Source: an uncultured Bacteroidaceae bacterium (GTDB taxonomy: Bacteria > Bacteroidota > Bacteroidia > Bacteroidales > Bacteroidaceae). From it: 64,000 bases of DNA. The translations under genes were made by a program, and so were the position numbers. The first letter of the stretch is position 1. Each line of letters starts with the position of its first letter. The notes under the pieces are model-generated. The model ran no database searches, had not been told where the DNA came from, and saw only the letters and a list, made by a program, of their open reading frames with translations. This document shows, piece after piece, positions 15,695 to 24,575 of the stretch. The stretch is from positions 19,890 to 83,889 of the forward strand of contig CAJOJA010000019.1 in assembly GCA_905234735.1 (NCBI GenBank), given 5' to 3'.

Positions 15695-16717
15695 TTATCT
15701 CATTAGGAATACAGGGTAATCATCTAAGTCTTCACGTAGGAATCTGGCCAAAAGCATTGCTTGCGCGTATGGCAGTAAGCCGATGGGGATTTTCTCTTTC
15801 AGGTAGGGGTGTTCTATCATTTCTTTTTTCCGCTTCTGCCAAGTAGTAAGAAGTTCCTTACGGCAATCATCCGTCATCACAAAACTCTCGTCACCTTGTC
15901 GGATGAAATCCTTCTTTGTTACTTGCTTTCGGTTTATTATAGACAGCACAAGCCTGTCGCCAAGATAGGCTCTCAATTCCTCCATCATGTCTAAGGCTAA
16001 TGATGTTCGCCCCGGTCTTAATGTGTGCATGAATCCAACGTATGGGTCTAAGCCAACAGACTCAAGTGCAGCTGCCACATCATTGGCGATAAGCGTATAG
16101 ACAAATGAAAGCATTGCGTTCACCTCATCTTTAGGTGGTCTGCGATTCCTTCCGTTAAACGTGAAATCTGTTTTTTGATGAAGGATGAGATGGTCGAACA
16201 CTCCGAAATAGACATTGGCAGCACGTCCTTCTTCACCGCGAAGAGTCTCCATGCTGTCAGTTTGCAGAATACACTTCTTACTCCAATCCAATTGTTTGAC
16301 AGCACACTCTACTTCTTCGTTAGCTCCATTGTCACGGAGAAAGCGTTGAAGGATACTCCGAGAGTTAAGAACTTTTCCTCCGATAAATAGTTTGCTCAGA
16401 TGTAATGCCACATCCTCATCTTCCGAGAGTGTATATTGCTTCTTTCTCAATAGGACGTTACCTTTTGTTGCTCCTTGAACCCTGCAAATGAAACGGCCTT
16501 GCGGAGTCATAAAGGATAGAGACACATTGTTATCCATACAGAGTTTCATCAGTCCAGGACTTGCCCCCATATAGCCAAAGGTTACAATACCCTCGATGTT
16601 CATGATAGGAATGCGGAACAATTCCTCCTTATCAACGGAAACTACCACATTCAGCCCATCTTTAGAAAGGTAAGCTTCGGGAGTGGTAATATAGAGAGTG
16701 TTAAGCAGTTTCCTCAT
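15695..16717 (-). CDS. cas1: CRISPR-associated integrase Cas1 (type I-C)
   Basis: The protein is 340 aa, the usual length. The N-terminal beta domain ([17 protein letters not shown]) is followed by the helical catalytic domain with NAMLSFVYTLI, the conserved His in GFMHTLRPGRTSLALDMMEE and the downstream acidic residues of the metal site. It integrates new spacers together with Cas2. It overlaps cas4 by 17 nt. Confidence 0.97.
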   Translation of the reverse strand: MRKLLNTLYITTPEAYLSKDGLNVVVSVDKEELFRIPIMNIEGIVTFGYMGASPGLMKLCMDNNVSLSFMTPQGRFICRVQGATKGNVLLRKKQYTLSEDEDVALHLSKLFIGGKVLNSRSILQRFLRDNGANEEVECAVKQLDWSKKCILQTDSMETLRGEEGRAANVYFGVFDHLILHQKTDFTFNGRNRRPPKDEVNAMLSFVYTLIANDVAAALESVGLDPYVGFMHTLRPGRTSLALDMMEELRAYLGDRLVLSIINRKQVTKKDFIRQGDESFVMTDDCRKELLTTWQKRKKEMIEHPYLKEKIPIGLLPYAQAMLLARFLREDLDDYPVFLMR

Positions 16718-17378
16718 CGAATGATTTCTTTAAGTAATACGCGACAGACGTCTTCTTGGTCAGTTCTGGCTCACAAATATCAATAAGCGAGCAGCTCCTG
16801 CAACTCCGTTTTTCTTCTGCTCTTGGCGTAAAACCACCCTCAAACGTCCTGTGCATGGCTTCGCTCAATTCACAAGTAAGTTGGCGGAGAGGCACGTCTA
16901 TTTGTACCACTTCCCGGTGTCGGGTCTCATGATAGAAAAGTGCCGCTTCTGGGATATTAATGCCGTACATCTCTTCCAAGCAGATGACCTGTGCTGCCAA
17001 TTGTACCTCATCCCGTTCGTCAGGTTTGCGATGACCACGTTTGTACTCAACAGGGTAAGGCTTCCAAAAGCCAGGATAGCGTGGATGCGTAATGGAATCT
17101 ACTTGTGTTTCAGATGGAATCAGTTCGATGGCATCGCAGATACCGTATAAACCTAAGGTATGTGAGGCTATATGCACAGCCCTTAGGGTAATTGTATCTC
17201 CGTTTTTCTGACGATAGGCGGGGTCATCCACGTTCTTATGCAGCAACTCGCCTTCAGCGGTTAACCGATTGTCGTTCCATTGCTGTTCGATATGTATCAA
17301 CGCCCATTGCCGGGGACAGAACATATAGTGTTGTATCCCCGACAACATGAGCATCTGATCATCATTGTAGTACATCAA
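16701..17378 (-). CDS. cas4: CRISPR-associated exonuclease Cas4
   Basis: The protein is 225 aa. [10 protein letters not shown] near the N-terminus supplies the first Fe-S cysteine and [10 protein letters not shown] near the C-terminus the other three. PVEYKRGH is the PD-(D/E)xK nuclease motif and AAQVICLEE the QxxxY-type helix. Cas4 trims prespacers and selects PAM-adjacent ends. It overlaps cas7 by 4 nt (ATGA). Confidence 0.96.
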   Translation of the reverse strand: MMYYNDDQMLMLSGIQHYMFCPRQWALIHIEQQWNDNRLTAEGELLHKNVDDPAYRQKNGDTITLRAVHIASHTLGLYGICDAIELIPSETQVDSITHPRYPGFWKPYPVEYKRGHRKPDERDEVQLAAQVICLEEMYGINIPEAALFYHETRHREVVQIDVPLRQLTCELSEAMHRTFEGGFTPRAEEKRSCRSCSLIDICEPELTKKTSVAYYLKKSFDEETA

Positions 17379-18226
17379 ATCATTTCTTCAATGGTCACAC
17401 CGGCTGGAAGATTATCCTTGTCGATGGTTACATGATAGTCATCGAACTTTCGAGGCGCACCTTCACATTGTTTCTTCACTTTCACAAGGTCAAAGAGTTT
17501 GTTGGCGGGTGCATTGCCAAGCATCGAATCGTGCTTGAACACAATGAGTTTTTGAGCACTCATTAGTCCACGAGCAGCAGAGCGGTCAACGTCGAACATA
17601 TTCTTCAGTGCATCCCAAAAGAGTATAAGGTCTTCCTCGGAAAAGCCCGTCTGATTGGCAAGGTTGGCAGAAATGAAACCGTGGCAAACATAAAGACCAT
17701 AAGGAACAGTGGCTTTGCGACCCATAGTGCGATTATCGCCACCTTGTTTCTCAGCTTCCTTTTCTGTTGCTACAGCCATACGGGTGATGGAGTGTTCCGT
17801 TGCAGCAATGGGATTAACAGAACGTGCGAAAGTAAATTGAATGGGGCCGCGAACCTGACCTGCATTTTTGCCTGTTGACATAACTGCTCCAAAAGTTCGT
17901 ATATCATAGTATTTCTTGCACATCACATCCCTTGCTGCAGAGGTTTTATCAGGAGCACTTTTTACATGCTCTTCTTCGTGAGCAGCATCAATTAGAGTAT
18001 TCAATACAGCCTTTTCTTTGATAAATATATCATAGCCATCTGCACAGTTTTTAGCTACTTGCACATAATTGCGCACCTTGCGCTTCAAACAAACGTCTGT
18101 AACGAGACCCATACCTGTTTCAGCATCCACACGGGGCAGATTGCCTGCATCTGGGTCTCCATTGGGATTACCATCTTGTACATCAAAGATGTAAACAAAA
18201 TCGATTCTGTTCTTTAATTCTGACAT
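17375..18226 (-). CDS. cas7: Type I-C Cascade backbone protein Cas7 (Csd2)
   Basis: The protein is 283 aa. [19 protein letters not shown] and [14 protein letters not shown] are the Csd2 signature, with [14 protein letters not shown] further on. Multiple copies coat the crRNA spacer in Cascade. The gene lies 20 nt downstream of cas8c. Confidence 0.97.
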   Translation of the reverse strand: MSELKNRIDFVYIFDVQDGNPNGDPDAGNLPRVDAETGMGLVTDVCLKRKVRNYVQVAKNCADGYDIFIKEKAVLNTLIDAAHEEEHVKSAPDKTSAARDVMCKKYYDIRTFGAVMSTGKNAGQVRGPIQFTFARSVNPIAATEHSITRMAVATEKEAEKQGGDNRTMGRKATVPYGLYVCHGFISANLANQTGFSEEDLILFWDALKNMFDVDRSAARGLMSAQKLIVFKHDSMLGNAPANKLFDLVKVKKQCEGAPRKFDDYHVTIDKDNLPAGVTIEEMI

Positions 18227-18246
18227 AGTTGTGAGTATTTTAATTG

Positions 18247-19971
18247 TTATTGTTCATTATTATTCTCTTCGTTCTTCGTAAAGAAATCCTGACGCTGATG
18301 ATAGTAACCAATGAAGAAACGGCCCTGGTCTTGGAGGTCCAGTTGAGCCTTGAAGCCATCAGCATCAATCTTGCTTATAATCTCCTGTTTCAATTTCTCA
18401 AAATATATCTTCCGCCCCTCGCTCTTCAGGTTCTCAATGTGATGATTAGAGAGGTTAAGAATGGTTGAGAACACGGCCGCAGGTGTTGAACTTGCAGAGT
18501 TCATGTAACGCTCACGAATAGAGTGCTGGTTGTTTGCTTCCTCCTGAATCTTGTCAAGCACGGCAAATAGTCGGCCACATAGGTAACCTTGATTGGTGTT
18601 GTCTTTGTCTAACATAACATTTATCTTTTGTTCATTATCATTTAATCGATTGAGAGATGCCTTGATGATGGCAGCACGAGTAATATGTATGGCATTTTTG
18701 TCTTTTTCACCAGATTCTGCACGTATTCGTCTGATGCAGGAAGCAAAAAGTGTCTGAGGATAGGGCAATCCTTCAAAAATGCTTTTAACCACAGAATCGG
18801 CAAGGTTAGGTGTTGCATCTAAGATTTTCCCACCGAGGGTGACTGTGCTAATAATATTTCGCAAAGCCATGTATGGTTTCTTATCAATACGGGTATCTGA
18901 GACTTCCATGTCGTCAAAATGCTTACAGATGGTTTCTGCGAACTTGCGAAGTGGAATCTCTGCCCAATAAGTTACGGCAATACGTGCCGCATTAGGTGCT
19001 AGCCCTAAAATATAGAAGATGTCTTCCGAAGTAGTCTTTAATGTGCCCTTGTAGATGGACTCAAACACCTTGCGCACTTGTTCGATGTTCTTGTTAGGAT
19101 CATCTTTCTGCTCATCGAAACCGAAAAGGCTGAAGAAACTATCTTCCACTTGTTGTCCTGCCTCATCGTCTTTGGATGCCCAGAAGAGGAAGGTGCGGGA
19201 ACCGATCATGAACTTATTCCGAGAGTCAGACTCTAACAAATGGTTAAGAGCTGTTGTATATGCGAATTCCGCCTCTTCGCTTATAGGCGCATTACCCCCT
19301 TTGGACTTGCCGTAGGAGTCGTAACCGGAACTAACCTGAAAGGCCACTAATTTGGCGGTAGCCTGACTTCCAGGTATCATAGTTGATGTCGTAGTCTCAA
19401 CAATGACGCCTTTCTTTCCTGAAACAATACAAACTTGATTACCACCAGCCTTTTCCTCAGTCTCATCATCTATCAGTTCTTTTTTCTCAGCCACTATTTT
19501 CGTATCGCCTTGAATAAGGAATGAGAAAGTTGAGTATTTCTTATTTAGATTCTTCTCTATATCAGACCAAAGCTGGTCGGTTTTCATCTGTTCGAGAACC
19601 ACTAACTGTTCTTGCTGGTAGAACTTATGAACGGCAATAATATCCTGATTGTTGGGGTGAGACTCATAGATGCATTTCACCTTATTCTTAAAAGTCTGAT
19701 ATTGAGCCATAACATCACCTTTGTCAGAATAGCCAAAAACGTAACCACTGTTGTCGTATAGATAGTTTGCAGACAGGGCGCTTGTACGGTTTACATGTTT
19801 CTTTACAAGAAACCTATGCGCTTTTTTCTTGTCAATGCGACGATCTTCAAACCTAAGGAAATGTCCTTCCTTGTCAATAACAATAAGAAATCCTATTTCC
19901 TTCAGTTCCATTCCCATTCGTGGCAAGTTTCCACAGCGATGGTAGTAGTCATATAAAGCTTGCAATATCAT
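18247..19971 (-). CDS. cas8c: Type I-C Cascade large subunit Cas8c (Csd1)
   Basis: The protein is 574 aa, normal for Csd1. The N-terminal [13 protein letters not shown] and internal [35 protein letters not shown] and [16 protein letters not shown] segments are family hallmarks. Cas8c recognises the PAM. In I-C the gene usually also contains an internal start producing a small Cas11-like subunit; no specific internal start was verified here. It overlaps cas5c by 4 nt. Confidence 0.96.
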   Translation of the reverse strand: MILQALYDYYHRCGNLPRMGMELKEIGFLIVIDKEGHFLRFEDRRIDKKKAHRFLVKKHVNRTSALSANYLYDNSGYVFGYSDKGDVMAQYQTFKNKVKCIYESHPNNQDIIAVHKFYQQEQLVVLEQMKTDQLWSDIEKNLNKKYSTFSFLIQGDTKIVAEKKELIDDETEEKAGGNQVCIVSGKKGVIVETTTSTMIPGSQATAKLVAFQVSSGYDSYGKSKGGNAPISEEAEFAYTTALNHLLESDSRNKFMIGSRTFLFWASKDDEAGQQVEDSFFSLFGFDEQKDDPNKNIEQVRKVFESIYKGTLKTTSEDIFYILGLAPNAARIAVTYWAEIPLRKFAETICKHFDDMEVSDTRIDKKPYMALRNIISTVTLGGKILDATPNLADSVVKSIFEGLPYPQTLFASCIRRIRAESGEKDKNAIHITRAAIIKASLNRLNDNEQKINVMLDKDNTNQGYLCGRLFAVLDKIQEEANNQHSIRERYMNSASSTPAAVFSTILNLSNHHIENLKSEGRKIYFEKLKQEIISKIDADGFKAQLDLQDQGRFFIGYYHQRQDFFTKNEENNNEQ

Positions 19972-20651
19972 CGTAGTATCTCCTCACTGTCTTTATGTGG
20001 AACAATAATGACTCCATTCTCCATCTTTGCCCGATAGAACATAGCGGGAGGATTCTTCAGGTTACTTTCGAAGTCCATATCATAAAGCATGATACCCAGG
20101 TCTCGGCTCTCAGCAATAGGATTATCAAGCACGTCAGTCTCTGGATTTACCAATCTGAAAGATGCCGAACTCTCACGGGTACCTAAATAGGGCTGGTTGA
20201 AACACTGACCTTTGCTGGCACGACGCTCAAACATCGCATTGTATTTGGCAGGATTCTCATCGTTGTGTTCTTCATTGTCGAACAAATCGGACTGTACAGC
20301 TCGTTTCCTCTTGGGTATAAACTCTAACTTTGCCCATATACGATAGCGAACATCTTTTAGTAATAAGGTGTTCTTTTGCTGGCGTTTGTCTTCAATAAAA
20401 ATGGGGTTCTTTGAGGCCACAGCCCCTACTTCGTTCCTTCTTACCGAAGTCCACTTAATGGTATTCAGTACCTCTATCTTGGTCACTTGCCAGTGAATGG
20501 CAGGTTTCCAGAAAATAGCCTCAAAGATGGCGCGTGCTGCGGATGGGGTAATGACATCATAGCTTACTCGCTCGACCTTTAGTTCTGGGCGAGTGAAGCA
20601 GGCTATTGGCCCCCACACCTCCAAACAAAATTCTTTGTCGTAATATTCCAT
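19968..20651 (-). CDS. cas5c: Type I-C pre-crRNA endonuclease Cas5c
   Basis: The protein is 227 aa. It begins with FCLEVWGPIACFTRPELKVERVSYDVITPSAARAIFEAI, the RAMP-type Cas5d/c start in which the family's catalytic Tyr-Lys region and the ARA helix are recognisable, and contains FNQPYLGTRE. In I-C systems Cas5c replaces Cas6 and cuts the repeat to make crRNA, consistent with the hairpin-forming repeat here. It starts 4 nt after the AlbA_2/HTH gene. Confidence 0.96.
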   Translation of the reverse strand: MEYYDKEFCLEVWGPIACFTRPELKVERVSYDVITPSAARAIFEAIFWKPAIHWQVTKIEVLNTIKWTSVRRNEVGAVASKNPIFIEDKRQQKNTLLLKDVRYRIWAKLEFIPKRKRAVQSDLFDNEEHNDENPAKYNAMFERRASKGQCFNQPYLGTRESSASFRLVNPETDVLDNPIAESRDLGIMLYDMDFESNLKNPPAMFYRAKMENGVIIVPHKDSEEILR

Positions 20652-20655
20652 ATTG

Positions 20656-22224
20656 TTATTGTTTTTTTCTTAGAATTCTCCACTCGCCACCAAACGTTCC
20701 ACCTAATCGTTCTATCACATGATTGTCCTTTAGTTCCTTTAAGTCACGTTTGATGGTCTTTTTATCAACATCCAGTTCTTCTGCCATCGTTTCTACAGTG
20801 ACATGGGAATCAATGGATATCATACCAACGATGGCTTGTTGACGACTTTTACGCTTACTAATGATGATTTTCCTTTCAAAAGGCTTTAATGAAAGTTCCT
20901 CATCCGTCAACTCTGGGGCATCTGTTGGGGACTTTTTGTTCTTGTTGGGGACTTTTTCAGTTTCTGTTGGGGACATTTTGCCCTTGTTGGGGACATTTTC
21001 ATGGACATTTTCATCCTGATAGGTAATAGAGAAAATGAACTGCGAACCGCTGTTGATCTCAATCTTGTAGCCAGGATAATAGAGCGGTGCATAGCGCAGA
21101 ATGTTGCGGGTTCCGGAACCCAAATCCTCTGCCCAGTTCAGCTCATGAAACACACGCACCAGCAGGGGATTTTTGGTGTAGTTGCTCAATTGCTGGATGG
21201 TCAGTTTACCCTCGGGAATCTCAGGCAGCAGACGCGTGGGGTTCTTCGTCACCACACGGTCTTTGAACACGTGGAAGAAGCAGGCGTAGCCGCTGCTGAA
21301 ATCGGTATGCACGCAAATGTTGCCCACAATCTCGCGGAACAAATCCCAACGCAAGTTCTGCCGCTGCATGGTGTTAGCAGGCAGGTAGAACTTATCGGGC
21401 AGGTATCGTTCTACGAAAGCACCTAACTGGTCATAAACCTGAATCAGATTCTGGCGAATGGTGCGGCGGTCATCATAGCGGCTGGGAAATTGGGTCATAT
21501 CGTTGTACTGAGCGTATGTACACATGTGGAACATGGCTTCAAAGCGGTAGCGGGGTATCAGCTCGGTAATGGCATCCTCGGTACCGAAAAGAATCAGAGC
21601 AGCATACTTTAACTGCAGCTTTACTCCATCTTTCCTGGCCAGATGGGCGCTAAGCAGGAGCTCTTCATTCGTCATCTGAAGCCATGAGTGTGAGGGTTGA
21701 ATGGTTGCCAGGATATTGCGGCAATACTGGAAAGTTTTGGCATCCAAGTGTTCCATCGTCAGCCCCTCCACAATACGTTCCTCAAAGAGATGGGGATTCT
21801 TCCTTTCGAAAATCGACAACAGCAGTTCGGGCTGATCGGTCACGTCGATGTCTGCATCATCGTTGCGGTCCCAATAGCGACCCTTGAAACGATATACATA
21901 CTGTCCGCAAGGAATATCGAGTTGTATTACCTTTTTGCCCTCCACCTCCATGATGCGAGGCGTGAAATAGGGACAGGGCAGGAACAACTCGGGGTTGTTG
22001 ATGCAATTGACGATGTCGGTTCTCAGTTGCTCTATCTTGTCAGGATTAACGCCAAGGATGGTGCCGTCGTTCTTCACACCTACGAGAATCTGCCCGCCGC
22101 TGTGGTTCAGCAAAGAACACACCGACTCATAGAGGGATTCCGAAATCTCCTCCGTGCAGGTCTTGTATTCAATCCGAGTATCCTCGCCCTTGCGTGTTAG
22201 TGCTATGAATTTATCTGTTGTCAT
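20656..22224 (-). CDS. AlbA_2 (Schlafen-type) / HATPase_c_4 / HTH protein embedded in cas operon
   Basis: The protein is 522 aa. The N-terminal AlbA_2 domain is seen in TRIEYKTCTEEI, SVCSLLNHSGGQILVGVKNDG and IMEVEGKKVIQLDIP. A middle GHKL-like HATPase_c_4 region carries FREIVGNICVHTDFSSG and WAEDLGSGTRNILRYAP. A hydrophilic linker is built from VPNK/SPT repeats, and a C-terminal winged helix (VTVETMAEELDVDKKTIKRDLKEL) follows. Such proteins are often called ATP-binding transcriptional regulators or putative DNA helicases. It starts 1 nt after cas3 and ends 4 nt before cas5c, so it is almost certainly co-transcribed. It is not a normal member of type I-C operons. Function unknown: an autoregulator of cas expression or an independent defence gene are both possible. 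Confidence 0.9.
   Translation of the reverse strand: MTTDKFIALTRKGEDTRIEYKTCTEEISESLYESVCSLLNHSGGQILVGVKNDGTILGVNPDKIEQLRTDIVNCINNPELFLPCPYFTPRIMEVEGKKVIQLDIPCGQYVYRFKGRYWDRNDDADIDVTDQPELLLSIFERKNPHLFEERIVEGLTMEHLDAKTFQYCRNILATIQPSHSWLQMTNEELLLSAHLARKDGVKLQLKYAALILFGTEDAITELIPRYRFEAMFHMCTYAQYNDMTQFPSRYDDRRTIRQNLIQVYDQLGAFVERYLPDKFYLPANTMQRQNLRWDLFREIVGNICVHTDFSSGYACFFHVFKDRVVTKNPTRLLPEIPEGKLTIQQLSNYTKNPLLVRVFHELNWAEDLGSGTRNILRYAPLYYPGYKIEINSGSQFIFSITYQDENVHENVPNKGKMSPTETEKVPNKNKKSPTDAPELTDEELSLKPFERKIIISKRKSRQQAIVGMISIDSHVTVETMAEELDVDKKTIKRDLKELKDNHVIERLGGTFGGEWRILRKKQ
20920..21015. repeat. Tandem 20/22-bp repeat in the linker of the AlbA_2 gene
   Basis: TGTTGGGGAC recurs at 20923, 20943, 20965 and 20985, spaced 20, 22 and 20 bp and followed by (T/A)TTTT. 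Since 20+22 is a multiple of three, alternate units are read in different frames, giving alternating VPNK and SPT tetrads. Confidence 0.75.
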
Positions 22225-22225
22225 A

Positions 22226-24388
22226 TTAAATAATATACGTTTCTTCTAACCATTGATTATCAAGTGACAATCCCGTATCCGATTTATAGAAATTAGGATT
22301 GGTAATCACATATATATTCTCATAGGGTTCCTCAATTGCTCCAATGCTTAGCAGTTTACGGAAATCCCTTTCACGGATATTGACACTATACTGCGCAATC
22401 TTCTTCATCAGAGAATAGGAAGGACCTTGGGACAGGAGTTGCTGGTATAAATTTATGCTTCCATTCCAGTTGATGATCACAGATATTGTATGGTCGTCTA
22501 TCATATGAAACTGACGAGCAGCTTCTTCAAACTCACATTCAGGCTTATAGAGTAGTTTTTGAATCTGTTTGCTGTCAAAATTATCTATGCGCGAATAAAG
22601 TTGTTGGAAGTAGCTTGTCATTGCTTCAGGTGCAAACCAGTCGTAATGTTGTCCCATATTAAGACGGGCATTGTTGGTTTGGGAAATGAAACCAGAAGGA
22701 AGCGGATGTTCTTTACCTAAACTGAAGACATAAGTCGTACAAAGTTCCATTTTCCCTTCTCGATTGCAACGGCCTGCCGCTTGGAGTATTGAATCAAGAC
22801 CTGTTTCCTGTCGATAAACAACAGGGAAATCAATGTCAACCCCTGCTTCTATGAGTTGTGTGGCGATTACTCTAATGGATATTTCACTATCGTCTTTCAG
22901 GGCATCTTTGACTTGCTGAATAGTAGCTAAAACATGAGCTGGGCACATCATACGGGAAAGGTGCAGGCAAATACCCTTTTTGGGTAAGCGGTCATATATT
23001 TCTTTCGCATCCTTTCTGGTATTAACGATGCACAACACTTTCTGGTGTTTTGCTAATTCATCCGCAATTTCATCATACGTCCTACTTCCTTCCATAAACT
23101 TCAAATCAACTCTGCGAATTTTGTCGTAGAGTTGAGCTTCTCTGGGTATTATTTCGCGTACATAGGTCAGCGCATCGAAACTATCTAAAGGATTTGTACC
23201 TTCTATTCGTCCAGTAAGAATCGGTTGGCTGGCAGTTGTGAAGAGAACGGAAGTATCAAAGAGGCGATGCAGCGTATCAAGAGTATGTATAACGGGCGTA
23301 TAGAAACCTAAAGGTAGCATCTGCACCTCATCAAGAATAATGACACTATTCACGATATGATGCAACTTACGACAGTCAGAGCGCTTATTACTGAAGAGAG
23401 ATTCAAAGAGCTGTACGTTGGTTGTAACGATTATGGGACAATCCCAGTTTTCTGTAGCTAATTGCAACCGTTCTCTCTGTTCATTGTCTTTGATATCCTC
23501 AGAATTGATATTCGAGTGGTGTTCCAGCACATTCTCTTCACCAAAGATCTTTTTCAGCGTTGATGCCGTTTGTACAATGATGCTGGTATAGGGAATGGCA
23601 ATAATGATACGTTGTTGGTGATTCTTTACAGCATGGTGCAACGCCCAGAGAACAGAGGACAAGGTTTTACCGCCTCCTGTGGGCACAGTAAGGCTATAGA
23701 ATCCCTTTTCGCCTTGACTCTCCTTGACACATTGCTCCTGAACATAGTTTCTGATACGATTAACCTCTGTATCTGAAGCATTGGCTTTTAGGTCATGCAA
23801 ATACTTTTCCAGTTTATCCAACAACTCTTCTATAGATGTGTGGCTGCCTCGAAGCTTTGCTTGCTCTGGAGTCATGAAGGACTCAGTATCAAGACTATCA
23901 GCATCCACAAGGCAAGAAAACAACATTCGCACAAGATGATGATAATCGTACTGCTTCATTTTTGGAAGCTTCGGAAAGTCGAAAGGAATTTTTTCACTTA
24001 TTGTTACATCATCAGGAACACCACTCTTTATTACCTCTTCATAATCACAATAGTCGTAAAGCCCACGATGATGACCAGCAATAGGTTGAGCTATAAATCG
24101 TGCTATCTGGGGATATTGTTTCTTGGTGATTATTGCCCCAACGTATGCGTGATGCGGCCCACTTTTAACGTGCGCATATTCCTTATTATAGCCTGTCACT
24201 CCCTGAATGTACTTTTGCCAATCAGTTTGCTCTTTCCCTTTATCATGAAGTAATCCCATGATTCGCCCACAATCACCCATACCAAATTCTGCGGCAAAGG
24301 CTTCTGCTCTTAGCGCAACTCCTTGCTGATGTTCCTCATTAGATTGAGGTATTCCATCCTTGTCAATATGGGATATGGTAAAATCCAT
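22226..24388 (-). CDS. cas3: CRISPR-associated helicase/nuclease Cas3
   Basis: The protein is 720 aa with the N-terminal HD nuclease domain (GLLHDKGKEQTDWQKYI; a further His in PHHAYVGA and AGHHRGLYDY). The SF2 helicase part has Walker A TGGGKTLSS, motif II LDEVQM, motif III FTTASQP and motif VI QAAGRCNREG. It is recruited by Cascade to nick and degrade target DNA. First gene of the minus-strand cas operon, whose promoter lies in the gap shared with the divergent C1 peptidase gene. Confidence 0.97.
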   Translation of the reverse strand: MDFTISHIDKDGIPQSNEEHQQGVALRAEAFAAEFGMGDCGRIMGLLHDKGKEQTDWQKYIQGVTGYNKEYAHVKSGPHHAYVGAIITKKQYPQIARFIAQPIAGHHRGLYDYCDYEEVIKSGVPDDVTISEKIPFDFPKLPKMKQYDYHHLVRMLFSCLVDADSLDTESFMTPEQAKLRGSHTSIEELLDKLEKYLHDLKANASDTEVNRIRNYVQEQCVKESQGEKGFYSLTVPTGGGKTLSSVLWALHHAVKNHQQRIIIAIPYTSIIVQTASTLKKIFGEENVLEHHSNINSEDIKDNEQRERLQLATENWDCPIIVTTNVQLFESLFSNKRSDCRKLHHIVNSVIILDEVQMLPLGFYTPVIHTLDTLHRLFDTSVLFTTASQPILTGRIEGTNPLDSFDALTYVREIIPREAQLYDKIRRVDLKFMEGSRTYDEIADELAKHQKVLCIVNTRKDAKEIYDRLPKKGICLHLSRMMCPAHVLATIQQVKDALKDDSEISIRVIATQLIEAGVDIDFPVVYRQETGLDSILQAAGRCNREGKMELCTTYVFSLGKEHPLPSGFISQTNNARLNMGQHYDWFAPEAMTSYFQQLYSRIDNFDSKQIQKLLYKPECEFEEAARQFHMIDDHTISVIINWNGSINLYQQLLSQGPSYSLMKKIAQYSVNIRERDFRKLLSIGAIEEPYENIYVITNPNFYKSDTGLSLDNQWLEETYII

Positions 24389-24438
24389 TCAACTTTTTCT
24401 AGGGAAGGATAGTATGCATTTTTATTGCTATATATTTG

Positions 24439-24446
24439 CAAAGATA
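24439..24446 (-). promoter_or_regulatory. -7 box of the cas operon
   Basis: TATCTTTG on the minus strand, about 50 nt before the cas3 ATG. The expected -33 position has no TTTG, suggesting a weak or activator-dependent promoter. Confidence 0.5.
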
Positions 24447-24469
24447 CACAATAATCCGTAATTCGCCTC

Positions 24470-24489
24470 CATGTTTTATAAAAAACATG
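24470..24489. promoter_or_regulatory. Perfect 20-bp palindrome upstream of the cas promoter
   Basis: CATGTTTT-ATAA-AAAACATG, centred about 33 bp upstream of the cas -7 box and about 70 bp from the divergent peptidase -7 box. Its position suits an operator for the cas operon. Confidence 0.5.
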
Positions 24490-24549
24490 TAAATAGAGAT
24501 ATTTTTACTTTTTTTACAACATATTGTTAGTTGTTTCGCCAATTTGTAT

Positions 24550-24557
24550 TAACTTTG
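24550..24557 (+). promoter_or_regulatory. -7 box of the C1 peptidase gene
   Basis: TAACTTTG; the implied transcript start near 24563 rules out the longer frame from 24531 and leaves a leader of about 13 nt before the ATG at 24576. Confidence 0.5.
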
Positions 24558-24575
24558 CATCCAAATAATGACATT

